Shown here: piece by piece, positions 17,101 to 24,670 of the stretch
Layout of the letters: every line of letters starts with the position of its first letter
Position numbering within the stretch: position 1 is the stretch's first letter
Source of the DNA: Actinomycetes bacterium
GTDB taxonomy: Bacteria; Actinomycetota; Actinomycetes; Actinomycetales; Actinomycetaceae
Direction of reading: 5' to 3'
Assembly (NCBI GenBank): GCA_023387755.1
Contig: JAEWHO010000022.1
Location: forward strand, 1-35,487
DNA length: 35,487 nt
Translations under genes and position numbers: made by a program
Notes under the pieces: generated by a model
Databases searched by the model: none
What the model was told of the DNA's origin: nothing
The model's input: only the letters and a program-made list of their open reading frames with translations

Positions 17101-18417
17101 TTACTCGCAGAGTTTCCCATCGCGTACGGTGGCCTTGCCGCGCAGGAAGGTCGCCACCACCTGGCCGGGCAGCTCCATCCCCGCGTACGGCGTGTTATCC
17201 GAGCGGGAGGTCTGCTCTTCGGGCGTGATCGTGCGGGTGGCCTCGGGGTTGTAGAGCACCACGTTGGCGATATTGCCGACCGCAATCTCCTGCCCGTGAT
17301 CGGTCACTTGACCGATCTTCGCGGGCGTGTAGGACATCGTCCGCGCCACGTCACGCCACGTGAAGGCTCCGGTCTCCACCATCGCCTTGTGGACCACGCT
17401 GAGGGCAGTTTCCAGCCCGATCATGCCGAAGGCGCCGGCTGCCCACTCGCAGTCCTTATCTTCCTTCGCATGGGGCGCGTGATCGGTGGCGATAATGTCA
17501 ATCGTCCCGTCGGCCAAGCCCTCGCGCACAGCCTCCACATCGGCCTGGGTGCGCAGGGGCGGATTCACCTTGTACACCGGATCGTAGGTGCGGGCGCACT
17601 CATCGGTGAGCAGGATGTGGTGGGGGGTGGCTTCCGCCGTCACCTGGATCCCGCGGGTCTTAGCTTCACGCACCAGCCGCACTGAACCAGCGGTAGAAAG
17701 GTGGCAGATATGCAGGCGTGAGCCCACATGTTCGGCCAGCAGAATATCGCGGGCAATAATGGCCTCTTCGGCCACCGCCGGCCAGCCGGCCAAGCCCAGT
17801 TCAGCCGACACAACACCCTCATGCATTTGCGATTTCTCGGTGAGGCGCGGCTCCTGGGCGTGCTGGGCAATGACGCCGTCGAAAGCTTTGACGTATTCCA
17901 GTGCGCGGCGCATGAGTACCGGATCGTGGACGCAGTGACCGTCGTCGGAGAATACCCGCACGCGGGCCTGGGAGTGGGCCATGGCGCCAAGTTCAGCCAG
18001 GCGTTCACCGGCCAAACCAACCGAGACGGCCCCCACCGGGTAGACGTCGCACCAGCCGGCTTGCTGCCCCAGGTGGTAGACCTGTTCGACGACGCCGGCG
18101 GTGTCCTGTACCGGGGTGGTATTGGCCATTGCGTGGACGGCAGTAAAGCCCCCCATCGCGGCAGCCCTGGTGCCGGTCTCCACGGTTTCGGCGTCTTCCC
18201 GACCGGGCTCGCGCAGGTGAGTGTGCAGGTCGACCAGACCGGGTAGGGCGATCAAACCGCTGGCATCGATCGTCTCCACCTCTACCCCATCCTGGGCCAG
18301 TTTCTCGGCCTGGCTGGCGGCGTCGGCGCCGAGCGCCGCAATGGTGCCGTCATGGATCAGGATGTCGGTGGTATCCTCCCCCAGGAGTTTGGCGGAACTA
18401 ATGAGGTAGGCGGTCAT
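17101..18417 (-). CDS. pyrC: Dihydroorotase (class I)
   Basis: PyrC cyclises carbamoyl aspartate to dihydroorotate. The 438-residue size is that of class I amidohydrolase dihydroorotases. Zinc ligands are visible in LVDLHTHLREPGRED (about 61-75) and the catalytic Asp in IIATDHAPHAKEDK near 310-323. The substrate segment HAMANTTPVQDTA, a variant of the common MPNT motif, lies near 94-106, and His residues in IAQHAQEPRL and LHICHLSTAGS complete the metal site. Its ATG overlaps the pyrB stop by four bases (ATGA), indicating coupled translation. Confidence 0.97.
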   Translation of the reverse strand: MTAYLISSAKLLGEDTTDILIHDGTIAALGADAASQAEKLAQDGVEVETIDASGLIALPGLVDLHTHLREPGREDAETVETGTRAAAMGGFTAVHAMANTTPVQDTAGVVEQVYHLGQQAGWCDVYPVGAVSVGLAGERLAELGAMAHSQARVRVFSDDGHCVHDPVLMRRALEYVKAFDGVIAQHAQEPRLTEKSQMHEGVVSAELGLAGWPAVAEEAIIARDILLAEHVGSRLHICHLSTAGSVRLVREAKTRGIQVTAEATPHHILLTDECARTYDPVYKVNPPLRTQADVEAVREGLADGTIDIIATDHAPHAKEDKDCEWAAGAFGMIGLETALSVVHKAMVETGAFTWRDVARTMSYTPAKIGQVTDHGQEIAVGNIANVVLYNPEATRTITPEEQTSRSDNTPYAGMELPGQVVATFLRGKATVRDGKLCE

Positions 18418-19394
18418 TGCAGAGTCTCCTTCTTATCACCAGAGAGCAGTAGGTAGAGGGCAGCCATACGGATTGATACCCCGTTGGCTACCTGTTCGAG
18501 GACGGTCGAGCGGGCGCAGTCTGCGGCTTCGGAGGAAATCTCCAGGCCGCGGTTCATCGGGCCAGGGTGCATAACGATGGCGTGATCGGGCAGCATCTGC
18601 AGCCGGTTGTGATCTAGGCCGTAGGCGCGGGAGTATTCCAGCGGGGAGGGGAAGAAACCACCCCCGGCTGCGGACATCCGTTCACGCTGTACCCGTAGCA
18701 TCATGACGCCGTCGACGTCAGCGCCCAGGCTGGCGTCCAGGTCGTAGCTGACCTTGGCCCCCCAGGTCTCCACCCCGACCGGCAGCAGGGTCGGCGGGGC
18801 CACCAGGGTGACCTCAGCACCGAGAGTCTGGAGCAGTTCTACATTGGAGCGGGCCACTCGGGAGTGCAGGATATCCCCCACGATCACGATATGGTTGCCG
18901 CTCAGGTCAGTACCTTCCGCCACTGGCGCGCCGTCCCGCTTGCCAGTGAGGTAGCGGCGCATAGTGAAGGCGTCCAAGAGAGCCTGGGTGGGGTGCTGGT
19001 GAGTGCCATCCCCGGCATTGAGAACCGGCACATTAATCCAGTCGGTGCGGGCCAGACGGTGCGGTGCGCCGGAGGCGCTGTGGCGAATGACGACGCCGTC
19101 CGCCCCCATGGCCTGCAGCGTCTGGGCGGTGTCTTTCAACGATTCTCCCTTGGACAGGGACGAACCCTTGGCAGAAAAGTTAATGACATCCGCGGATAGA
19201 CGCTTGGCAGCCGCCTCGAAGGAGATCCGGGTACGGGTGGAATCTTCAAAGAAGAGGTTCACCACGGTCTTGCCCCGCAGTACGGGCAGTTTCTTAATAT
19301 GCCGATCCTGGGTGGCGGCCATGGATTCTGCGGTATCCAGCAGAAGCAGGGCTTCGTCTCGGCTGAGGTCACGGGCGTCTAGTAGGTGTTTCAT
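18414..19394 (-). CDS. pyrB: Aspartate carbamoyltransferase catalytic subunit
   Basis: PyrB condenses carbamoyl phosphate with aspartate. The 326-residue protein has the carbamoyl phosphate loop FEDSTRTRISFE (about 49-60), the GSSLSKGESLKDTAQTL segment with its catalytic Ser and Lys, and the HPTQALLDAFTMRR motif near 135-150. No regulatory subunit gene (pyrI) is present, as expected in Gram-positive bacteria. It overlaps pyrR upstream and pyrC downstream by four bases each. Confidence 0.97.
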   Translation of the reverse strand: MKHLLDARDLSRDEALLLLDTAESMAATQDRHIKKLPVLRGKTVVNLFFEDSTRTRISFEAAAKRLSADVINFSAKGSSLSKGESLKDTAQTLQAMGADGVVIRHSASGAPHRLARTDWINVPVLNAGDGTHQHPTQALLDAFTMRRYLTGKRDGAPVAEGTDLSGNHIVIVGDILHSRVARSNVELLQTLGAEVTLVAPPTLLPVGVETWGAKVSYDLDASLGADVDGVMMLRVQRERMSAAGGGFFPSPLEYSRAYGLDHNRLQMLPDHAIVMHPGPMNRGLEISSEAADCARSTVLEQVANGVSIRMAALYLLLSGDKKETLQ

Positions 19395-19936
19395 GCGGCC
19401 CCTCCACTGATATATACGGCGTCATGTCCATCGGTTTCCTGCAGATAGACCGAGACTTTCTCACTGCGCGAGGTGGGAAGGTTCTTCCCCACAAAGTCCG
19501 GTCGGATCGGGAGTTCGCGGTGGCCGCGATCAATGAGGACTGCCAGCTGGACTTTGGCGGGGCGCCCCAGGTCTGCGATAGCTTCCAGTGCCGCGCGGAT
19601 AGTGCGGCCGGAATAGAGCACGTCATCAACAAGAACCACCACGCGATTGTCAATTCCGCTGGGCGGGAGCGTGGTGGTTCCAATGGTCATCGTGGGGTGA
19701 GCGTCGAGGTCATCGCGGTACGGGATGACGTCGATAACGCCGGTGGCGACTGATTCTCCAAGTCCGTTGAGAATCTTACCGAGCCGATCGGCTAACGGTT
19801 CACCGCGGGTGGGAATGCCGAGGAGTACGACATCGTCGCCTCCCTCATTCCGTTCGATAATTTCGTGGGCTATCCGGGTAAGGGAGCGGGAGATGTCAGC
19901 CTCAGCTAGCACCTGCCGCCCTGATGGTGTAGTCAC
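19391..19936 (-). CDS. pyrR: Pyrimidine operon regulator PyrR / uracil phosphoribosyltransferase
   Basis: PyrR is an RNA-binding regulator that senses UMP and represses pyr genes; many homologues also have uracil phosphoribosyltransferase activity. The 181-residue product carries the PRPP-binding motif VVVLVDDVLYSGRTIRAALE (about 98-117) and the N-terminal LLGIPTRGEPLADRL segment. The start is a GTG at 19936 with AAGGAG nine bases upstream. A hairpin matching the PyrR recognition sequence lies directly before that site, so the gene probably represses its own operon. It leads the pyrR-pyrB-pyrC-pyrF set and overlaps pyrB in ATGA. Confidence 0.96.
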   Translation of the reverse strand: MTTPSGRQVLAEADISRSLTRIAHEIIERNEGGDDVVLLGIPTRGEPLADRLGKILNGLGESVATGVIDVIPYRDDLDAHPTMTIGTTTLPPSGIDNRVVVLVDDVLYSGRTIRAALEAIADLGRPAKVQLAVLIDRGHRELPIRPDFVGKNLPTSRSEKVSVYLQETDGHDAVYISGGAA

Positions 19937-19945
19937 CTCAGGTGT

Positions 19946-19969
19946 CTCCTTCTCCGTCTCACGGGACGG
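19946..19969 (-). promoter_or_regulatory. PyrR-binding hairpin next to the pyrR ribosome-binding site
   Basis: On the minus strand CCGTC-CCGTGA-GACGG (19969-19954) forms a five-base stem and six-base loop. Its core TCCCGTGAG matches the PyrR RNA consensus UCCNGNGAG. Three bases later comes AAGGAG (19951-19946), the pyrR ribosome-binding site. This layout resembles the PyrR-dependent translational repression described for Mycobacterium smegmatis. Confidence 0.72.
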
Positions 19970-19983
19970 TGGTTAAAGGAATA

Positions 19984-20016
19984 CGGGCGATCTCACTATA
20001 GCGTAGAGATCGCCCG
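19984..20016 (-). terminator. Strong hairpin between nusB and pyrR
   Basis: CGGGCGATCTC and GAGATCGCCCG form a perfect 11-base stem with an 11-base loop. On the minus strand it is followed by ATTCCTTT, a poor but T-containing tail. It lies 58 bases past the nusB stop and 15 bases before the PyrR hairpin, so it could end the efp-nusB transcript, or act as part of a pyr attenuator. Confidence 0.7.
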
Positions 20017-20073
20017 TCCTGGGGTGGAATTTTTCACGACGTCGAGATACCCCCGGTTTTACGCCGTAAAGTC

Positions 20074-20919
20074 CTAGAAAAGTGCCATCTGCCCCGGCGG
20101 TGTGTCATCATCGGCGGCAGGTCGGTTCTTCTGCTTGCCAGACGAGTCTCCCTCGGCGGCCGACGGTTCCTCCATCTCCGCGAACTCGCACCCCTGCTCA
20201 GCGGAAGGCTCCGTCGTAATCGTGCGCTCGTGGGTGGAAGCTGGGGAATCCTCCTCCGCCTGCGGCCCCTCATTTGCGGAGGGAGCATCGGCTTCAGCCG
20301 CCGGCACTGCCTCCACGGAGAAGTCGTCGTAATCGGCGTAGGCTGCCAGATACTCCCCATCACTCTCGCTGTCAGCCAGTGCGGCTTCCAGGGCCACTCG
20401 CTGGGCATCATCAAGAGCGTCATCGGCAGGGGCGTCGGCGGCTGCCTGGCGCGCGACGTCGTCGAAATTAGCCTCCTGGGCCCGCAGCCCAGGGGCCACG
20501 GAAGCGATCGTATCCAGAATGCCGTTGACGAATCCCGGGGAGCGCGGTGTGGACAGGAACTTAACCAGCTTGACCGCCTCATCGATCACGATCGGGGCGT
20601 CAACGTCGGGGCTGTAGAGGATTTCCCCCACGGCGGCGCGCAGTACAGCGCGGTCGACAGCGGGTAAACGTTCTAAGCTCCAACCATCGAGATAAGACGC
20701 GATGGCATAATCGACATGCGCCATATGCTCTGCCACGTGCATGACAAGCTCTTGAGAGAAGTCCGGCAGCGGGGCCTGGGTGGCGTGTTCGCGCACGCGC
20801 CGTTCGCATAGCTCGGTCAGCTTGCCAGGACTGTACATGCCCCTTTGATCGGCTTCAAAAAGGACGTCGATAGCCCGGGCACGCTGCCGCGTGCGCCGGG
20901 TGTGGTCGTGACGGCGCAT
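20074..20919 (-). CDS. nusB: Transcription antitermination factor NusB with long acidic tail
   Basis: NusB binds boxA RNA with S10 and supports rRNA antitermination. Residues 1-146 form the all-helical NusB domain (RTRQRARAIDVLFEADQRG near the start; LPAVDRAVLRAAVGEILYSP at about 85-104; VIDEAVKLVKFLSTPRSPGFVNGILD at about 111-136). Residues 147-281 are an extra tail rich in Ala, Asp, Glu and Ser with almost no hydrophobic clusters, roughly doubling the normal length of about 140-150. The tail is in the same frame and its stop is followed by the terminator, so it appears real. The start ATG overlaps the efp stop by one base (TAATG). Confidence 0.94.
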   Translation of the reverse strand: MRRHDHTRRTRQRARAIDVLFEADQRGMYSPGKLTELCERRVREHATQAPLPDFSQELVMHVAEHMAHVDYAIASYLDGWSLERLPAVDRAVLRAAVGEILYSPDVDAPIVIDEAVKLVKFLSTPRSPGFVNGILDTIASVAPGLRAQEANFDDVARQAAADAPADDALDDAQRVALEAALADSESDGEYLAAYADYDDFSVEAVPAAEADAPSANEGPQAEEDSPASTHERTITTEPSAEQGCEFAEMEEPSAAEGDSSGKQKNRPAADDDTPPGQMALF

Positions 20920-21482
20920 TAGTCGCTGACGCGGGAGATGTACTCGCCGCTGCGGGTATCGACTTTCACCTTGGTGCCCTGTTCGAGGAAGAGCGGCACC
21001 TGGATCTCGTAACCGGTTTCTACGGTAGCGGGCTTCGTACCGGCGGAGGAGCGATCACCCTGCAGGCCCGGCTCGGTGTAGGTCACTTCGAGCACGACTG
21101 ACGCGGGCAGTTCAATGTAGAGAACCTGGCCGTCATGCATGGCCACGATGACTTCCTGACCTTCCAGGAGGAAGTTTTTCGCATCACCAACGGTGTCAGC
21201 CATAATGGTGATCTGGTCATAGGTGCTGGTGTCCATGAAGACGAAGTCGGGGCCTTCCTTGTACAGGAACTGCATATCCCGCTTGTCGACGGTGGCGGTC
21301 TCCACCTTCACACCGGCGTTGAAAGTTTTATCCAGGGTTTTACCCGAGAGCACATTCTTCAGTTTGGTGCGTACGAAAGCCGGGCCTTTGCCGGGCTTCA
21401 CATGGAGGAACTCCACGACGGTCCATAACTGCCCATCCAGGTTGAGTACCATGCCGTTCTTAAGATCGTTCGTCGTCGCCAC
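20919..21482 (-). CDS. efp: Elongation factor P
   Basis: EF-P enters the ribosomal E site and rescues ribosomes stalled at polyproline. The 187-residue protein has the three-barrel layout. The domain I tip carries the Lys that is functionally critical in the family: Lys32 in KPGKGPAF. Domain II shows the FMDTSTYDQI segment and domain III the PLFLEQGTKVKVDTRSGEYISRV signature. The start is a GTG at 21482 with AAGGA upstream. Proline-rich products in this window, such as the TatA tail, would be clients. Confidence 0.98.
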   Translation of the reverse strand: MATTNDLKNGMVLNLDGQLWTVVEFLHVKPGKGPAFVRTKLKNVLSGKTLDKTFNAGVKVETATVDKRDMQFLYKEGPDFVFMDTSTYDQITIMADTVGDAKNFLLEGQEVIVAMHDGQVLYIELPASVVLEVTYTEPGLQGDRSSAGTKPATVETGYEIQVPLFLEQGTKVKVDTRSGEYISRVSD

Positions 21483-21522
21483 GGGTAATCCTTCTTTCGT
21501 CGATGATAGTTAGAGCGCATGG

Positions 21523-21557
21523 GAGAATCCAACGTTCATGATGAACGCTGGATTCTC
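21523..21557. terminator. Long inverted repeat between the SatD-like gene and efp
   Basis: GAGAATCCA and TGGATTCTC enclose a second inner stem CGTTC/GAACG with loop ATGAT and one mismatch, 14 paired bases in total. It begins 15 bases past the stop of the SatD-like gene. No T-run follows on the minus strand, so it may be a weak terminator or a protein-binding site upstream of efp. Confidence 0.5.
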
Positions 21558-21572
21558 ACGCCTTTAGGTATT

Positions 21573-22142
21573 TTAGCGGGTCGGAGTGCGCCCCGACTGC
21601 TCCAACAGACACAAGAGTAGTGGCTGGATATTACGCGTCTCACGATATCCCGCTGCTCGCAGTCGCTGCGAGACGGCCTGCTCGGTGATTCCCAGCTCCG
21701 CTGCAGCCTCCTTTTGGGTGGCGCCACGGGCTACCAGCTCGGCAACTTCCCAGCCCGGCTCAGAGCGGCGGGCCAGTGAGAAGAACACCAGTTGAGCTAC
21801 ATTGGTAGCCCACTGTGCCGATTCGATTGCGCGTCCCATGATGACGACGGGCATATCACCGGAGCGCGACCGAGCCCGCCGCAGTGCGCGGTTGGCGTAG
21901 TCAACCGGGGTGTTGCGGGCGCGCCCCTCGCCGGAATCAGCACCAATACCCACGCAGACCCCCTGGTGCCGGGCAGATGCCTCGATCAGCGCCAGGACTG
22001 CTTCCGGGTTCACCAGCTGGATGAGAGTATCGCCGTTCTCCAGGGTCTCCTGGGATGCAATATCCTCACGAATCACCTCTAGGACGGCCTCCAGCGCCTT
22101 GGGTCCGGCCGGACGCCGCGTACATAATGCAACCATAAACAC
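21573..22142 (-). CDS. SatD-like protein with C-terminal helix-turn-helix
   Basis: A 189-residue protein that I match, without a search, to the SatD family of unknown function. Supporting features are GDTLIQLVNPEAVLAL near 38-53 (the family has a GDEFQ-like segment), VCVGIGADSG near 63-72, and DYANRALRRARS near 81-92, matching the usual glycine-rich and helix blocks. The C-terminal third holds a clear HTH: GATQKEAAAELGITEQAVSQRLRAAGY (about 138-164), like sigma region 4 or SatD C-termini. The N-terminal Asp expected in the family's opening DIVGSR-like motif is replaced (CTRRPAG). The GTG start at 22142 gives the usual family opening; an ATG two codons later is possible. It stands alone between aroK-like and efp, with gaps on both sides. 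Confidence 0.55.
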   Translation of the reverse strand: MFMVALCTRRPAGPKALEAVLEVIREDIASQETLENGDTLIQLVNPEAVLALIEASARHQGVCVGIGADSGEGRARNTPVDYANRALRRARSRSGDMPVVIMGRAIESAQWATNVAQLVFFSLARRSEPGWEVAELVARGATQKEAAAELGITEQAVSQRLRAAGYRETRNIQPLLLCLLEQSGRTPTR

Positions 22143-22285
22143 ATCGTGATCGTACTATGCACATGGCCGGTAATCACAATTGTCCGACATATGGTGAGAT
22201 GTTTTCTGCTGATTTGCTTAAGGCATGAGGGTGGACAGGCCTCGTTTTCCGAAGAACAGACAGTATGACTCGGAATCGAGCAGTA

Positions 22286-22299
22286 CGCCGGGACCGGCG
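22286..22299 (-). terminator. Small GC hairpin after the aroK-like gene
   Basis: CGCCG-GGAC-CGGCG forms a five-base stem 15 bases beyond the aroK-like stop. It has no T-run, so a terminator role is only suggested by position. Confidence 0.3.
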
Positions 22300-22313
22300 C
22301 TCACGGGTAGTTA

Positions 22314-22838
22314 TTACAGCGTGAGGTGGCGGTGCGCCCACTGCGATATTTCCCCATCAGGCGCCGGAATAATATGCTGGGCGGCTTCTACATAACGCGG
22401 GCGCCGCTCCTCGAGCAGCGTAGCCCACAGTGCGCGAGGGGCGATCAATCCCACCGGGCGCGGGGCATTGAGGCCGGTGTGTGGAAATGACGTGGAAAGG
22501 TCGGCGTCGATAAAAATTGTAAAGTGCTGATGTAAGAGTTGGCGTGCCTGCAGATCATCGACGACGCCGCTCGGTGCCGCATAGACCCAGGCTCCTGACC
22601 GAGCCAGAGCCTCCTCGTTTACCTCCACCTGAGCAGCCAAGAATTGCTCACTAGACCATTCCACAACCAGCTCCCCAATTGGCCGGTTGTAGCGCCCAGA
22701 AAGCAGCGCTTCACCGGAATAGAAAGAAACACCTCGCTGCTGCGCAATCCACTGCCCTACCGCCTCTATCTGAGCACCAGGCGGGCCGATAAGCACAATG
22801 CGCTGCTGCCCGCGCAGATCAACCTGCGCCGTGCTCAC
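22314..22838 (-). CDS. Degenerate shikimate kinase homologue (predicted inactive)
   Basis: The 174-residue size, position after aroC and C-terminal pattern (RPVGLIAPRALWATLLEERR then PRYVEAAQHII, near 127-157) identify an AroK homologue. Its catalytic residues are gone, however. The P-loop should read GxxGxGK[ST], but residues 18-25 are GPPGAQIE, lacking the Gly, Lys and Ser/Thr. The metal-site DxD near 40 reads YSGE. The shikimate-binding Arg of the usual FR-x-x-E segment is Leu in FLAAQ, and the GGG strand is YAAPSG. The frame is open throughout, so it is not a simple broken gene. It starts at a GTG overlapping the aroC stop (GTGA). It may be a pseudoenzyme with a regulatory role, or a decaying gene still in frame. 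Activity as a kinase seems very unlikely. Confidence 0.8.
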   Translation of the reverse strand: MSTAQVDLRGQQRIVLIGPPGAQIEAVGQWIAQQRGVSFYSGEALLSGRYNRPIGELVVEWSSEQFLAAQVEVNEEALARSGAWVYAAPSGVVDDLQARQLLHQHFTIFIDADLSTSFPHTGLNAPRPVGLIAPRALWATLLEERRPRYVEAAQHIIPAPDGEISQWAHRHLTL

Positions 22839-24028
22839 AGTTGGGCTCCAGCGATGACTTCACACACGTAGTCGGGCAGATGGGACAGATAATTATCCAG
22901 GTTTCGGCGCGCCTCATCGACGCTGTCGCCGCCGGTTTTCTCGAGCAGTGTCTGCGCCATGACGAGTGCCACCATGGCTTGGGCTACTACTGCGGCCGGC
23001 ACCACCGCACACGTGTCAGAGCGCTGATTGATAGCCACATCTTCCTGGCCGGTAGCGCTGTTGACGGTGCGCAGAGCGCGAGGTACAGACGAGATGGGTT
23101 TTACGGCTGCCCGCACCACGATAGGCGAGCCGTTGGACATTCCCCCTTCGATCCCTCCGGCGCTATTGGTGAGGCGCCCGCTCACCGTCATCTCATCATG
23201 AGCCTGGGAGCCGCGAGAGCGCGCCTGGGTAAAGGCCTCCCCGATTTCCACGCCTTTCACCGATTGAATACTCATAAGCGCAGCAGCCAGTCGGGTATCC
23301 AAGCGGCGATCAGCCTCCACATGCGACCCCAATCCCACCGGCACGTTATACACAATCACCTCGACCATCCCGCCAAGCGTGTCCCCATCCTTTTTGGCGG
23401 CGTCGATAGCGGTAATCATGGCTTGGGCACTCGGCTCGTGCAGGCAGCGTACCGGGTTCGCGTCGAGTGCCTGAGTATCGTCTGGTCCCGGGCGGGCGCC
23501 GTCGACTGCTAAAACTGCCTCACCAATTTGGACGACGTGCGCAACGATACGAATATCGGCAATTTGCTCACAGATCGCCTCGGCAAGGGTACCGAGGCAC
23601 ACTCGGGCAGCGGTCTCGCGCGCGGAGGCGCGTTCGAGGATAGGGCGACAGTCTGTATGCCCGTATTTAGCCATCCCGGCAAAGTCAGCATGGCCGGGGC
23701 GGGGGCGAGTAAGAGCCGCAGCCCGAGCGCCTGTTGGCGGCTCGCTAACCGGATCGGGATTCATCACGTGTTCCCATTTGGGCCACTCGGTATTCCCGAT
23801 TGTCATCGCTACCGGACTGCCCAGAGTAACCCCGTGGACGACGCCAGCCAGCAGCGCTAGTTCATCTTGTTCGAAGGACATCCGCGCCCCCCGGCCATAT
23901 CCGAGACGACGTCGGGCCAGAGCGCGGGAAAAATCCGCTGCCGTAATCGCTACTCCAGCAGGAACACCTTCTGCGAGTGCTACCAACGCCTGGCCGTGTG
24001 ACTCACCCGCGGTTGACCATCGAAACAT
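22835..24028 (-). CDS. aroC: Chorismate synthase
   Basis: AroC converts EPSP to chorismate using reduced FMN. The 397-residue protein keeps the core motifs: WSTAGESHGQALVALAEGVPAG with the conserved His near residue 11, the YGRGARM segment (about 44-50), RPRPGHADFAGMAKYG (about 108-123), and LERASARETAARV. C-terminal residues around SGRLTNSAGGIEGGMSNG are also standard. So the enzyme looks intact, unlike the kinase homologue downstream. It follows the prepilin peptidase by 12 bases. It depends on FMN, which links it to flavin supply. Confidence 0.97.
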   Translation of the reverse strand: MFRWSTAGESHGQALVALAEGVPAGVAITAADFSRALARRRLGYGRGARMSFEQDELALLAGVVHGVTLGSPVAMTIGNTEWPKWEHVMNPDPVSEPPTGARAAALTRPRPGHADFAGMAKYGHTDCRPILERASARETAARVCLGTLAEAICEQIADIRIVAHVVQIGEAVLAVDGARPGPDDTQALDANPVRCLHEPSAQAMITAIDAAKKDGDTLGGMVEVIVYNVPVGLGSHVEADRRLDTRLAAALMSIQSVKGVEIGEAFTQARSRGSQAHDEMTVSGRLTNSAGGIEGGMSNGSPIVVRAAVKPISSVPRALRTVNSATGQEDVAINQRSDTCAVVPAAVVAQAMVALVMAQTLLEKTGGDSVDEARRNLDNYLSHLPDYVCEVIAGAQL

Positions 24029-24040
24029 AGCGGTAGTCTC

Positions 24041-24670
24041 TCACCAACTGAAGGGGGATGCGGTCGCATTCCACCCTATGGCAAGGATGAGGCCACACAG
24101 GAGGAAAGGGCCGAAGGGGATATGGCTGCGCCGGTCAGCTCGCCGGGCGAGCAGCAAACCTATCGCAGCGACTCCCCCAATCACAATGGCGTCGATGACC
24201 ATCCAGGCTGCCGTCGGATAGGACCACCAGCCTGCGGCCATCGCCAATGGGAGTGCATACTTAGCATCCCCCATCCCCAACGCGGAAGGAATCGTCAGGG
24301 CGATCAATAAAAACAGCCCTGCCACAATAATTCCGGCCACCACAGCTGCGGAGATCCGCCGGGGTTGGCCGACGACGATAGCCAGGACGATGGCGATCAG
24401 CGCAGTGGCAGGAATTAGCGGATAGATGAGCCGGTTCGGCAGCCGCTGCTCAATGAGGTCAATAGCCGCAGCCCAGCCGGCCACACTCGTGACCGTAGCC
24501 ATCCCAATTGTCACAACGATGATACTGAGCAGACCGAAGTGGTGGCCGATCCCGCCTCCGATAGCTGCGGCAGCTCCAGCCAAGGCTCCGACAAGCGCGC
24601 CCGTGATCTGAACCGAAACCGGCGTACGGGTCGCAATCGGCAGGTCACGCCATGTGCCAGTTGGTGCCAC
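24041..24670 (-). CDS. Prepilin peptidase, A24 family
   Basis: A 209-residue integral membrane aspartic protease of the type IV prepilin peptidase family, with about six hydrophobic helices. The two catalytic aspartates are visible: AAAIDLIEQRLPN (about 67-79) and the GMGDAKYALPLA motif near 131-142. A conserved IPFGPFLLCG segment follows near 188-197. The N-terminal cysteine methyltransferase domain of longer homologues is missing, as in short actinobacterial (TadV/CpaA-like) forms. It starts at a GTG with GGAGG upstream, six bases after mltG. No pilin or tad genes are nearby, so its substrate must be encoded elsewhere. A prepilin peptidase between mltG and aroC also occurs in M. tuberculosis. 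Confidence 0.9.
   Translation of the reverse strand: MAPTGTWRDLPIATRTPVSVQITGALVGALAGAAAAIGGGIGHHFGLLSIIVVTIGMATVTSVAGWAAAIDLIEQRLPNRLIYPLIPATALIAIVLAIVVGQPRRISAAVVAGIIVAGLFLLIALTIPSALGMGDAKYALPLAMAAGWWSYPTAAWMVIDAIVIGGVAAIGLLLARRADRRSHIPFGPFLLCGLILAIGWNATASPFSW

Noticed and set aside
17008..17685. A 225-codon plus-strand open frame opposite pyrF and pyrC
   Set aside because: It is antisense to two well-conserved enzymes, is rich in His/Arg/Gly typical of G+C-driven shadow frames, and has no recognisable domain.
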